Shown here one piece after another: positions 51,995-63,654 of a DNA stretch of 64,000 bases; position 1 is the first letter of the stretch; each line of letters begins with the position of its first letter. This DNA is from Cardinalis cardinalis (Eukaryota; Chordata; Aves; Passeriformes; Cardinalidae), in NCBI GenBank assembly GCA_014549065.1, contig JACDOX010000008.1, forward strand, positions 8,026,568-8,090,567, given 5' to 3'. The notes beneath the pieces were generated by a model. That model did not search any database. It saw only the letters and a program-made list of their open reading frames with translations, and was not told where the DNA came from. The position numbers and the translations under genes were made by a program.

Positions 51995-52931
51995 TCACAG
52001 AAACACAGAATCATTTAGCTTGGAAAAGACCTCTGAGATCGAGTCCAATCTTTGACTGATTGCCACCTTGTCAACTAGACCATGACACTAAGTGCCACGT
52101 CATGTTGTTCCTTGAACATCTCCAGGGATGGTGATTCCACNACCTTCNTGGGAAGTTCATTTCAATGTTTTAACAAGCCTTTCTGTGAAGAAATCCCTCC
52201 GAATATCTGGCCTGAATTTCCTCTGGAGATTATGTCTCCTCTGGAGACAGCTGGAGGCTATGTCCTCTTATCCTGTTGCTGCTTGGCTGGGAGAAGAGGC
52301 TGACCCCCACCTGGCTTCACCCTCCTTCAGGGAGTTGTAGAGAGTAGTAAGGTCTCTCCTGAGCCTGCTCTTGTCCAGACTAAACAACCCCAGCTCCTTC
52401 AGCCACTCTGCAGAGGATTTGTTTTCCAGACCCTTCACCAGCCTCATTGCCCTTCTCTGGACCCGCACCAGAACTTCCGTGTCCTTCTTGTAGTGAGGAT
52501 GCCACAANTGGACACAGCACTTGAGGAGTGGCCTCAGCANTGCTGAGTACATGGGTATCACCACTTGTGTGGTCCTGCTGGCCACACTGTTGCTGACACA
52601 GGCCAGGATGCCACTGGCCTTCTTGGCCACCTGGACACTGCTGGGATCACGTTCAGCTGCTGTCAGCCAGCACTCCCAGGTCCTTTTCTGCTGGGCAGCT
52701 TTCCAGCCACTCTTCCCCCAGCCTGTAGTGCTGCATGGGGCTGTTGTGATCCAGATGCAGGACCCAGCACTTCACTTTGTTGAAGCTCATATAGCTGACC
52801 TCTGCCCACCAGTCCAGCCTGTACAGGTCCCTCTGCAGAGCCTTCCTACCCTCCAGCAGATCAACACTCCCNCACANTTTGGTGCCACCCACACACTTAC
52901 TGAAGGTGCACTTGATCCCCTCATCCAGACA
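51995..52931 (-). mobile_element. CR1 LINE fragment, antisense (CR1-J-like), RT C-terminal half plus 3' UTR
   Basis: This is the best-preserved transposon in the window. On the plus strand it begins at the element's 3' end (ACAGAATCATTTAGCTTGGA, about 52004-52023) and runs back into ORF2. On the minus strand the coding text gives, from 52892 down to 52653, V-D-L-L-E-G-R, Y-R-L-G-E-E-W and P-A-E-K-D-L-G-V-L. From 52630 down to about 52370 it gives A-S-G-I-L-A-C, R-V-Q-R-R-A, L-V-K-G-L-E-N-K-S and L-G-L-F-S-L-D. The reading is split between two frames near 52640-52655. The catalytic FADD box (52884-52895) reads C-V-G-G. The homology stops at about 52931 after CTCATCCAG, so the 5' part is missing, as is usual for CR1. 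The long plus-strand frame at 52521-52961 is only its antisense shadow. Confidence 0.95.
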
Positions 52932-53015
52932 TTAAGGCTGGCCTGCAATGGGAGGGACTGAACTATGGTTAGCTCCACATTGACATTGCAAAGTANCTGC
53001 GTGTGGTAGGGATAG
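52932..53015. other. Short unique spacer next to CR1
   Basis: Sequence after the CR1 break, not recognised as repeat. Confidence 0.4.
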
Positions 53016-53423
53016 TTTTATCTCTTCAGCACTCATCTACTACCCGACACTTTGATACTGGAGAAGGATTTGAAACTGGCTTCAGATTTAAGGATTGCCA
53101 AAACTCTGATGTTATTATTCAGAATTCCTCATGCTTCTCCATCAAAAGCACGATTCTTAATCTTGTTGAATCCTGAGGTCTTCTTAGATGTTTTGGTCCC
53201 TTTTCCAAAACAGCTGAACTGTTTAAACCTGGTGCTCTGGTTGGATTTCAGCAAATGTGGCTATGACAATGTGCATCTCTCTGCAGTTTCAACTGCATTC
53301 TTTTATGTTTGTTTCCTTCTTAAATATTTTTATAATGGTGTTATGTTTGTTCTGTCACACATCAGAGACCACTGGAATTTAGGGTTTATTAACTATAAAT
53401 TGCCTTCTTTTGTTATTTTTTAA
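53016..53423 (+). other. Long open frame, probably chance (136 codons, no N)
   Basis: The frame is open from the stop at 53013-53015 to TAA at 53421-53423. An acceptor-like TTTTATCTCTTCAG ends at 53029, so it could be read as a terminal exon. The peptide is hydrophobic towards its end (F-F-Y-V-C-F-L-L) and is not recognised. No AATAAA follows closely. A rough estimate gives about one such frame expected by chance in the window. Confidence 0.12.
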
Positions 53424-56400
53424 ATCAAATACTGTNATTCGAGTGCCTTAGAAGGCCATTAGATTTATGCTAGTTTTTTTGGAGGCTTTTGTAGTTAGTT
53501 CTTAGTAACTTCAGTACTGTTACCATAAGTTACAGAATGTACAGATGTGCCAAAGATTTCCTGCAGCATTAGGCAGAGTAAACCAGCTCTGTTATGTGCC
53601 ATCCCACCATACACGTCCCAGCAGTTCAGCTGCAATGCCAAGTGTTGGCACCTTGCAGTGTGATCCCAGGCCAGCCCTGACCCTGGCCTCCTGCAAAAGA
53701 GATTGCTGGCAGCCAACACAGCAGGGCAGGATTAGGAGAGGAGGAGTGGATCATGTAAATACAGACCAATAGTAACTGATAAACAGAGAATGGAATCTTC
53801 CTGAGCCCAGAGGAAGGAGTGATCAGTTAGAGAATAGGAGTTTTTCCTTTTCCCTTGGCAGGTGTGGGATTTCACTTATTCTGCNGTCACAGTCCTGGGT
53901 CCCTTTTAAAGACAGTGAGATATTCTGGTTAATATCCTTGCTATATGTGAAATTGAAGGTTTATCACTGTCCTTGAAAATAAGAATTAATGCAGTTGCTT
54001 CTATAGTGCCAATTAAATCCCCCATTTAATTCTGTGAGCCAGCTGGAGATGTTTGTGACTGAGATTTTAGATGTACCCGTCTTAATCTGAGTTGCGGGTG
54101 ATGTTTTCCCTCTCTCTGGTGCCTTACATCCAGGACAGCTGCTTCTGAGGACATTAGCACTTTCTAATCCCCTGTGTTCACAGCCTCCTTGTTCAACCCC
54201 TGTCTTTGATCTCAGATGGAAAACTGTATTAGTTGTCTAAATTTGAAATCCAGGGTGGTCTCAGTCTTACCTATGGAAGTGAACAGTTAAGAATTGGTTT
54301 AAAACTACCCAACTGAACAGAAACTTAATGCTGGTTGTTAGAGGATTACAGTTCCTTCTAGCAAATCATATTTAGTGTGTGGAGGTAGCAGGAGTGAAGT
54401 TGTTTGTTAGTCAAAATTTCTAGATGTTGTCTAATGCTTCTTGTAAAGCTTGCTCGTCCCCAGAAAGTTTCTGAAGCAATTGCTGTGCTGGGATGTGCCC
54501 TTTACCAGCATTGTCAGGCTTGTTGAGCTTTTAGCAAGTCTTTGGCCAGTGATAGGGTGGCAAGAGCTACTACTTTATGGATTTCTTAATTTAATGCAAA
54601 TTCCCTCTTCTTTTTTTTTTTTTTTTCTGCTACAGCATCTTCCTGCTTCTTGCTACAGGTACAGGCGAGCGAAAGCTGGTATTCAGGGAACAGCACTGAA
54701 TTCAAACTGAGGGCTCTGATTCATGACCTAGCCCATCTGTGTCCACCAAACTGGAATAGCTTCTTGTATGTGTATTCTTATCCAGCTGGAGGTAATTTGG
54801 TTGATTTCACTTTCCCGTGAAAGAGGATTACTGGATTTGTGTTGCCTTACTTTACTTTTCCCACTGATAACCACCACCCACAAAGCAGAACTTGATAGTT
54901 TCTGAATCACTACCCAAACCACAGTACCTTGTGAGTCTCTAATACCATAAGTTTGCGAATTGTGAAACTTTGCAGTAACCAAATGATAAACTAGCAAATG
55001 GAGATGATTTTTAAAAATTTCTTTCTTTCTAAGTTAATCTCTTTTTAAAACTTAGTTAGCCTTTTCTGACTTACCTTTGAAAAGCTTTGCAGACTTAGCC
55101 AAGTGTTACTGTATTCAGAACTGTTGGTNTGAATACAGCTAGTTCCTTGAGCAAAGGGATTTTCATCAAGCTCTTTGCTCTTCTTGTAAAACTCCAAGGT
55201 TATCTATGGCTGTGAGTGTAGAAGCCTGGTCAGTCACACTTTCTGAAGAACCCACTCCTAAGTGTCTGCTCAGAACCAAATGCCCTTTACTGAGGACTTT
55301 GTGAAGCAATATAAGAAATTAATGAAAGGAAAGCGTGCCTTGCCTGTTCTCTGGCAGTCAGTTCAGTCAGCGTAACCTGTGCTGTCAACATCGTGGAGCA
55401 GGAGAGGTTGGCTCTCTCTAATCACTTCACTAGTGTTCAGAACTGCCCTTTTCTCTTAGACTTGACTCACTGGAGTACTTGTCAGGTGGCCTAGCTCACT
55501 TGTCATATTATCTGTTGTCTCTTCGACTAGTCTGACCCCCTTGCATGATTGATAACTCTTTAATTGGGTTATTATGGGAGGATAGACCTGGCTGCAGGTC
55601 TCTGTTAGAAGCATCATCATCCATTCTTGAAATGAGCAGTGCATTGCATTATTTCCCAAGAGCTCATCTAGCCCCAGATAACTTTTCCAATGACGCTTCT
55701 TTTTTTAGTGAAGAAAACAATCTTTTTATTTTTTTTATTTTATTTTTTTCCCCCAGAGAGACCTGATATTAAGATATTCAGCTGTCTGTCTCATTTGCTA
55801 ACATGCAATTTGTCAGGAAGTGAGTTTCCATTAAATTCTTGATAATTAGCATACTTGGACTTTGATAGACATTCTTCCTTTTTGCATCAACTTTTTTTTT
55901 CAGCTCATTATCTGCATGCAAGATCAGTCAGCTAAATTCCTGTCTGTCAGACATCTCTATCTTTGCTCATTTTTAACCAGTTTGAGGTCCGTAAGTACTG
56001 CAATGAATTACTGTGCTGAATCTCAGATTTTACATAGATCACAGGTGAAATGAGCTGAAAAGACCACCTAAAACATGTTAAATGCTTTCTCCTTCCATCT
56101 TCCCCTGTTTTTTTATGCTAAAAAAGGGAGCATTGCTTCAGGTCAGCAGTGGGGTAGTATCTGGACAGCCCTAATCCTTTAAAACAGGGTGTTTAGTCCT
56201 CAGTCCTCCCTTTGGAAGGAATTGAGAGAACTTGAGAGAGCTCTCTGTGTACATAATGCTTAGTTCTAGCTCGGTTTATTGAGGCTATCACAGGCACTGG
56301 ATTCAACTAATTTTTTTATTATCACAATGAATTCTTTGATTAAATTGAGTTTTCTATTGCTATTGCAGCTGCTTTTTCAAAAGAACCAAGTTGTAAATGC

Positions 56401-57525
56401 ACAGCCTCTTTTTTTTCCCTGAACACACTGCTTAAAAAACACACGGACATGGCTGTATTAACATAAAAATCTCTTCTTGCTCAGTTACTCATCCCCTGGC
56501 CTTTTCTCTTGTGGGTGGCTGTTGTAAAAGATCTCTTGGAAGTGCAAACAGTGCTGCTAGTTCTCAACCAGTTCTGTCCAACAGCTTGTCAAGATGTCAG
56601 AGGAGAAGACAGCTGCAGCAAAAATCCAAGCCCTTACCCTGGATGACATCCGTGGCAACGTTCAGTAATTTTTGCCCCAGGGTAATGCTAAAGTAAATTA
56701 CATATTAAAAATGAGGTAGGAAAAGTAGCAAAGAAGTAGCTAATCCCACTAAGCCATGGGCTAGAGAGAGCTTTTGGCCATGAGTACGGAATGGATAGAT
56801 CCCAGCTGGCCACAACAGACATCCAGTGGCGTTAACTTCAAAGGGGTGCTCAGCAGCTGTGGGTTCTCCTAGGGATACTAACACCATCCAGGAGCAGAGA
56901 GAGGAGGAGAGGATGCTCAAAGGGGACAGATTGCAAAGGCCACGTGACAATTCCTGAAAGGAGATAAAGGGAGAAATAAAATTGTCATGGCTCTGTATAA
57001 ATGCATTCCTCTCTGAAGAAGCATGGAGGCTCGGGGATGCTCTCACAGCAAGGCAGGAAGCACAAACGNCAAATGACATGAAAAGCTCTTCTCAAACTCT
57101 TTTTCTAATGGTCCTCACTGTGTATGTGTGCTGTGGTGGTGTACTTTGTGTCAGGTACTCTGTAGCTCTGACTTTGAATCCAGGGCAGACAGGGAAATGG
57201 CATTTGGGAAGAGAGCCAGACTCTTCGTGGCCTGTGTTACATCCCTTCAGTCTGGAGTGCAGATGGAGGCATGAGCCAGCTCTTTGGACTTTCCTGGCCC
57301 CAAGCAGCATGGCTGTCAATGGGCCTCAGGCCCCCTATTTGCAACTGATTTGAATCTTGTGCACTTCAAAGGTACTGTCTGCAAAAGATAATGATGAATG
57401 TTATGCATCAGCCTGTGGCTTCTGGCAGTCTGACTTTAAAAGAGGTAGAACAAACTTTGAAAATAATACCAGCAGGTTTTAGTTCTTCTTTCTTATACCT
57501 AAACCTTGCTCATACTGCTGCCTAG
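53424..57525. other. Unique noncoding sequence with pyrimidine tracts
   Basis: No gene recognised. A 28-nt pyrimidine tract including T16 lies at 54601-54628, and a T-rich patch lies at 55719-55755. A G-box (CACGTG, 56941-56946) is isolated. The interval 53545-53770 is GC-richer and open on both strands, with no family resemblance. Confidence 0.55.
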
Positions 57526-57693
57526 TTGGTGTTGCGAGAAAGCAAGCATATGGAAATCAGTGCAGAAGTTGAGTGTAAGCTAAAGACCAGTGAGTCACAC
57601 CGAGACCTGACCGTAATTCTGGGACACCGACTTCTTTGGGAGCCTTCATTCTGTGTGGGCTACTTGGACAACAAGGCAAGGAGGAGAACACAG
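57526..57693 (+). other. Possible exon (unconfirmed), 168 bp, phase 0-0
   Basis: A good acceptor context, a pyrimidine-rich run through CATACTGCTGCCTAG, ends at 57525. An ideal donor, CACAG then GTGAGT, starts at 57694. The 168 bp between them are a multiple of three and open in one frame for all 56 codons, from L-V-L-R-E-S to R-R-R-T-Q. Four CpGs fall inside, more than in the flanks. It has no N. I recognise no domain; the peptide is mixed, with charged and aromatic residues. Of the exon candidates here this has the best balance of splice sites, frame and composition, but a 56-codon open frame is still not rare. Confidence 0.2.
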
Positions 57694-60689
57694 GTGAGTG
57701 AGAGCAGGGCTTGAGTGTTTGGTGTTGAATTATCTCTTCAGATACAGATATTCATGCAGGATGGTGGGTGAGGCTGTCAGACTTCAGGTAGCTGAGTCAC
57801 TTAAAAGCCTCACAGCTAAAAAGTTAGCCAAAAATAAAGAGCGGGCTGCTTTCCCCACTGAGATGGTTGCAGGCCACCACACACTGGGGTGAGGTTTGCA
57901 GGCAACTTGTCAGTGTGGTACTGAGGGAGCGGCCTCACAGCTGCCAGCTGATCAAAGTCAGTGCTCCTCCCCGCTCTCCTTCAGAAGGGGACCCTGTCCT
58001 CGTTTCTGGGCTGCTGCAAACCGAATGGCTGCTTTTAATAGAGTTGGTTTAACAGAAGATGGTTGTAGGCAATTGAATTAGGGTTGGTTATTAGTCCATC
58101 TGTGCAATATGCTCTGTTTATTGACAATCTGGTTAGAGTGGCTGGAGCTTGTTAAAGGTAAAGTGTTTCCTACTGTTGAATTTTGGGAGTTGTCCACCTG
58201 TTAAGAAGCAGTGCTTGAAGAAGGGTTCTCTTTAGAATGAAAAGGGGCTCCCTAAGAACTGTCTGCACTACTTTTCTGGCTTTCTGGGAGGGGGAAGAAT
58301 TGCATGGAAAAGGCTCATCAGATAGCAGGATTTGCTCTGTAGCTTATTGTGATGTACACATTCCCACTCCATCCGCTTGCAGCAGGGGGCAGCTGCTGGC
58401 ATGTGGTATTGGATGCAGGGCTTCAGGAAGAGCTCTCTTGCTTACATTTCTAAAGGTTCCCTGATCTAAAGGGTCTGATCTGTGGCAACCATAAACCAAA
58501 GTCATTTTCTTAATGTCATTGGGTCCATGAGGTATCTTTTGAATGAAATGTGTAAATCAGAAAGAAAAAGCTTGTGCTGAGCTCTTGGCTCAGGAAAGCA
58601 TGCCATGACTTTTGCAGCAGGTTTTCTGTGTGTGTCAAGATCTTGCCTGTAAGAGCCTCACTGTGGTATTTGAAATGGAAAGCTTATCTCTAAGGTTGGT
58701 CACTAAGAAAGTAGGGAACCAATACAGCAACTGCTTATGCAACAAGTACATTGCTTTCTGAAGATAGCGGGTGCGCACTTTTGCCCGGGGAATAGAAAAA
58801 TGGTCAGAATTCATAACTCTTTACAAAAACCATCAGGCTTTTGACTTCACTGCAAGCCCTTATTTCAGAGCTTGGCTGCCAGTGCACTCCCCTTCTTCTC
58901 ACCAGCCTCAGATGTTTGCTCTTGTATACCAGAGCTATCCATAGTGGTGCAGCCATGGCCTGTAAATAATTTTGCTAGGTCTTTTTCAGTACTGCATCCC
59001 CATAAGTGAGCTCAATTGTTGCACTTTACAAGACACTTTACAAGCACAAAATGTCTTTGTTATCTGTATCTGCTTATACATTCGTAGTGAAAACCCCATG
59101 CAGAGAAGCAGCAGTGATGACTAAAGAGGGTGTGGGAGTGACTTAGGAGAACAGACATTGAAAAGCTTATATAGATGTAACTTGACTACAAGGCAATTTT
59201 TAAGACATGCTGTAACTGTATTTGGAGTTTGAAAGTAACAAGAATATGGATAATTTTTTAGGGTGATCTAATGGAGATTCAATTTAAGCAAAGGATCAAG
59301 TATCAGAATTATTTATTATAAGATTCTTCACTCTGAATAAAAAGAACTTTCACTTTGTCTGTACAGAGGATGAAGTAGTCTTAATCTATGGAATAATACT
59401 GCATAACACAAGAGATGCATTTAAATCTTTTAAAATAAATATTGTTTTTGAAATCATGTTAGGAAGCAACTTCATTTTCTAGAGTTCCAAGCTACAAAGG
59501 ACAGCTCTTGAGCACTATAAGCATTCTTATTGTGGCTAATTATTTTCAAAAGAATCAGAAGGAGCCAAACAACAAGCTCTTACTGAAATGCAGTACTCAA
59601 CTTGGAAAATTTTAAGCAGTTTTGTTTGTACCAGCCTAAAGGTTGATGTAAACCTGGGACAGCTTATCTTCAGTTACTTGAAGCAACACCCNTGAAGCAA
59701 CACAGTATGAAAAGAGGAGAAGAGTAATAGTGCACAAGAATGTGCTATTCTTCAGACCATCAGCTTTTTACTGTATGTGTCAGTCCTGCACAGGAGCATC
59801 TCTTCACAGAGAGCTGTGAGACTGCAGAAGTCAGTCCATATAAAAATGAGCAGCACAGTTCAGAGACAGTCTGCAGTTACAGGGATCAAACCTTGAAAAG
59901 CCAAGGATCACATAACATATCTACATTGTGTATTCATTCCTTCATCTGGAAGAAGGAAAAGTTTAAATACTGAAAGCTAGACTAGGGAATCCCATCCATC
60001 CAGATACTACAGAGGGAGAAGACTGTGGAATATCAATGCACTTTGAAATCAGTATCCTTGTAGACCCTGGTGTATTTGTGATGATTTGCAAGTAACCTGA
60101 GAGTGCATGAAATAATTGTCTTTGTAGATATGAAACAACATTGACATCAACTTTGAAATTTAAATGAAAGAAACCAAGTTAAGTTCTTTTAGATGCATAA
60201 CCTTGGTGCATTGACTTACTTTTTCTTTATAATGGGTTAATTACTTNAACAGGTATTAGTTAAATAGGTTTCTGGTTTATTATAAAACAGAAAGAACCAT
60301 GTAAGGATACGTGTTCTTGAGCAGTTACAGCATATTGCTTCCCACCCTGATATAAATACAAGCTAAACCAAAGTGATTTAATTGTCTGGGAATAAATAAT
60401 TGTTATTCAGGAAATGCTTTATTTGGCCTGTCCTATTGCCACTGTGAAATGCAAATCACGAAACAAATAGCACTATAGTCTCTTTTGTTTGTGTGCAGTG
60501 TGTGGTGCACACAGCAAATGCAGGAGCAGTAGCTTCGGTGGAAGGTGGAAGGAAGCTGCCCTGCTGTCCAGTGTCTCCTGTGCAATTTCTTTGTAAGAGT
60601 TGTATTTGAGCAGAAAGTTTCAGTGAATCATTCTGTCGTTTTCAGCATCTTGGGTTTGCTGTTGTATGGCATCTGCAGATTAGTAGGGA
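57694..60689. other. Unique noncoding sequence, no gene recognised
   Basis: Contains a small CpG-bearing patch at 58767-58789 with GTGCGCAC (58771-58778) and CCCGGG (58784-58789). A 14-bp tandem unit TGAAGCAACAC is doubled at 59679-59703. No exon or interspersed repeat was recognised. Confidence 0.55.
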
Positions 60690-60768
60690 GTTATTCGGTA
60701 TTAATAGGTTTATTTTGTATATTTTTATTATAATATTGAATAATAGTTATTCAGTATTAATAGGTTCA
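60690..60768. repeat. 23-bp spaced direct repeat in AT-rich DNA
   Basis: A 23-bp word beginning GTTATTC and ending in TTAATAGGTT plus two bases occurs at 60690-60712 and 60746-60768, with two mismatches. The offset is 56 bp and the spacer is AT-rich. Confidence 0.85.
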
Positions 60769-61831
60769 GTTTAAGTGTTTATTAGAGAAAGTTCTCTGGT
60801 ATATGATAAAATCTTTATTCAAGGTTATGAGAAAGTGATAGAATTTGATGATCCTTCTAGAGCATTTGATACAAAAACATTTCACATTTCCAACAAAGAC
60901 CAGTGCTGCCCTAATTACAAACTGTTACACTCTAAATAATAGAATTTAATCTTGTCTAGTCTCAATATCAGCATTTGCCTTATCAGTCTTGTGAGGTGGT
61001 GTATGCTGGGAGGGAATTCAATTTCATGCCGTTTTTAGCAATTTCACTGGCAAAGAACATAGAGTCACAATGTATTTAAATGGAAAATGGAAATTCTCAG
61101 TAAAAGATTCTGAAGATCTCATTTGAATTAGCATATGGGGGTCTCTGTGGGACACTGTGTGCAATCCTAGGTGTTTCTGTAGCAGCATTCTTCAACAGTG
61201 TCCTCCACATTGCTTTGTGGAAGAGTAATGAGTTTAGTTTTACATTCAGCACCTGAGTTCCCCATTCAATAATTGAAGTAAATTCACGGTGTAAAATACA
61301 CAGAATTGAGACTGTCCAGGCAAACACAGCTGAGGTGAGCTGCAGCTGTTAGCCAGAGCTAATGAGCAAGGTGTTGTGTTGTGAGTAGCTTAAGAGTTAT
61401 TTTTTCTATAAAGCCAACACAACAATGCCACCCACAATTGGTGTCATTTTTGGTGGAGAGGGAGGACCAGTTGCACTGCTTTCTGTGGCTTTGCCAGATT
61501 CAAGGTGTGTTCAGAACCAAGTGCGCTCTGGGGAAAACATGTTGAAGTCCTGACAACCATACAGGTATGAGCACATGTGCAATGAAATAGATTGTCTCTT
61601 CTGCTATAAAACATGGCAGAGTCCCACTGGAGAAATGTGCTCTGGCAGGAGGTTGAGTGGTACAGAGAGACTCTTCTCACATGATCCCAAACCTCCAAGT
61701 GATCTGTATGCTTTCCTTTTGTTCTTAAAACCACAGCTGTGGCAAGGTGCTGACTGTTGGTATTGTCCTGCACACTGATATGAGGAGTGCGTGTGAGTTG
61801 TGGAGGAATATTTGCTTACCAGGATTTCTTA
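60769..61831. other. Unique noncoding sequence, no gene recognised
   Basis: The minus-strand frame at 61444-61773 (109 codons) overlaps a plus-strand one and has no recognisable domain. No repeat was recognised. Confidence 0.55.
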
Positions 61832-61864
61832 CTTTCCCTCTTTTCCTTTTTCTTTCCTTTCCTT
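61832..61864. repeat. 33-nt homopyrimidine tract
   Basis: Only C and T occur from 61832 to 61864 (CTTTCC and TTTTCC units). It is a low-complexity tract, potentially triplex-forming. Confidence 0.9.
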
Positions 61865-63654
61865 ACCTACAACACAAGGGAATAAATCAATAATAAGTGA
61901 GAAAATATTGCTTGGGTTTATTGTTTAATTCCCTCAGTGCTTGGTTTCTGGAGAACATAGGTTTAGCTTAAAACAGTANCTAAGCAACAATCTGGCTGTA
62001 ATTCATGCTTCCTTTTCTTACCAAGACACAGGAAGCCCTAGGTCTTCACAGAGATGAGTCTTTCTGAGATTGAAAATATATCCTCATTGCTCTTAAGTGT
62101 GCTCGAGATGTTTTGTCACACTGGACAATAGTCACGTCTTGGTAATGGCAACCTGACTTCCAGAAGTATTACATTTGCCCTAAAATCTGTTTCTTTCACC
62201 AGTTTTTTTCAAAAGTTGTTAACATCAGGGCAATATCCTGATGAGAATCTGGCTATTTCTTTTAAGTGTCTCCATGGGAAATAAAATATTTTCAAAAGCT
62301 GCCTCCAGTCTGTGCTTGATGAGCAGGCTGAACATGTAACTCCCAAGCTGCTGTTCAGGCATCTTATTTTGTGTCTTAACTGCAGAAATCACTGAAATCA
62401 GGAGAGGTAGGAATGCAGCTGGTAATTTGTGCTAGCCAGTCTTTTTAGCTCGGTGGACTTAATGAAAGTGCCATTTCAGTTTGGTAATATGAACAGTTAA
62501 GCCTGTTATCATTACTGCTTGCACAGACTTTTGTGTGAAAGAGATCAGATAAAAGCTGGAATTGTGACTGCCAACCAGAAAAGGAAAGGAAGTCAGAGCA
62601 GGAAATGGGCATGTCATGTCCCATAATTTGCCAGCACTTCTTAATTCTCCATTGTTGTAAACTTCATATTCTATTTCTGTTTATCCATCCTTTTCTCCAA
62701 GGCTGAAAACTNAGAATAGCTTTGCTTGTGCTATCCCCATCTGTCCCAGCTGTGTGCTATTTCTGAGCAGATGATGCCATTTGCAGCATGCTGCCATACT
62801 GTGTAACTTCTGCAACAGGCAAATATCCACCAAAGCCTGTGGGGGCAGCACCAAAATTTATTACCCTGGTGACCTCACTCAGCTCTCCAAGAGTTGAAGG
62901 TTAATGCACTAATTTATGGTATCAGTCTGCTTTCTGCTGTGGTACTGTTTCAAAGTGCCTTCTGCATTTCAGGGAGTGTCTTGAGTTCAGTACATTTAAA
63001 TCACTTTTATATGATTTTTGGTTCAATAAGGTAAATTTGTTGCCAATGTAAAATGTCTTCAAGTATTTTGGGAAGAAGGTTTGATTTCAGCTGGTGTTCG
63101 TTATGGGAAGACTAATAGGGCCACTGATCCCATTAATTTATTATTGACCCTTAACTTCCTCTGATAGGTCAGGCATCCTTACTTTAGTTTCAGGACAAGT
63201 TTACCTATTGAACACAGTGAAAAAATATCCTGTTGTATAATGTCTTTCTTTAGAAAAGTTCCATTCATCTTTAGTGTCTGATTTTAACAATTTCTACTTT
63301 GTATCCCATCCTACCTATGTGTAACTTGAGCTATTAGAGGCAGGTTACACAGCTTTGCCAGGGTCCCATACCACATCCTGGTGTCTCCCCGGTACTGTAA
63401 TGTAACTGCCAAGAGATCTGTGTTTGTAGAGTCATACATAATATCTTTTTCCAACTTAATCCATCTTGGGTTGTGGCTTTTCTAGTTCATCATATAGAGA
63501 CATATGAAATGTTCTGCAGAGTACTTCAAAACAGCCCAGCCTGCTTCTGGAAAGAAGAATGCTAACTCCAGGAGACTTGGCATTTCTCTAAAAGTGCTTT
63601 TGTTGTGGAAGCACCAAAACACAAGCTCAGTCAGTAATATGCATGGAGATACAA
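61865..63654. other. Unique noncoding sequence, no gene recognised
   Basis: No exon, repeat or RNA gene recognised. Confidence 0.55.

Noticed and set aside
52521..52961. 146-codon plus-strand frame, the longest in the window
   Set aside because: It is the antisense shadow of the CR1 reverse-transcriptase region; the minus strand carries the recognisable protein text.
59110..59200. GTGATGA word as a possible C box of a C/D snoRNA
   Set aside because: No matching D box or terminal stem at suitable spacing.
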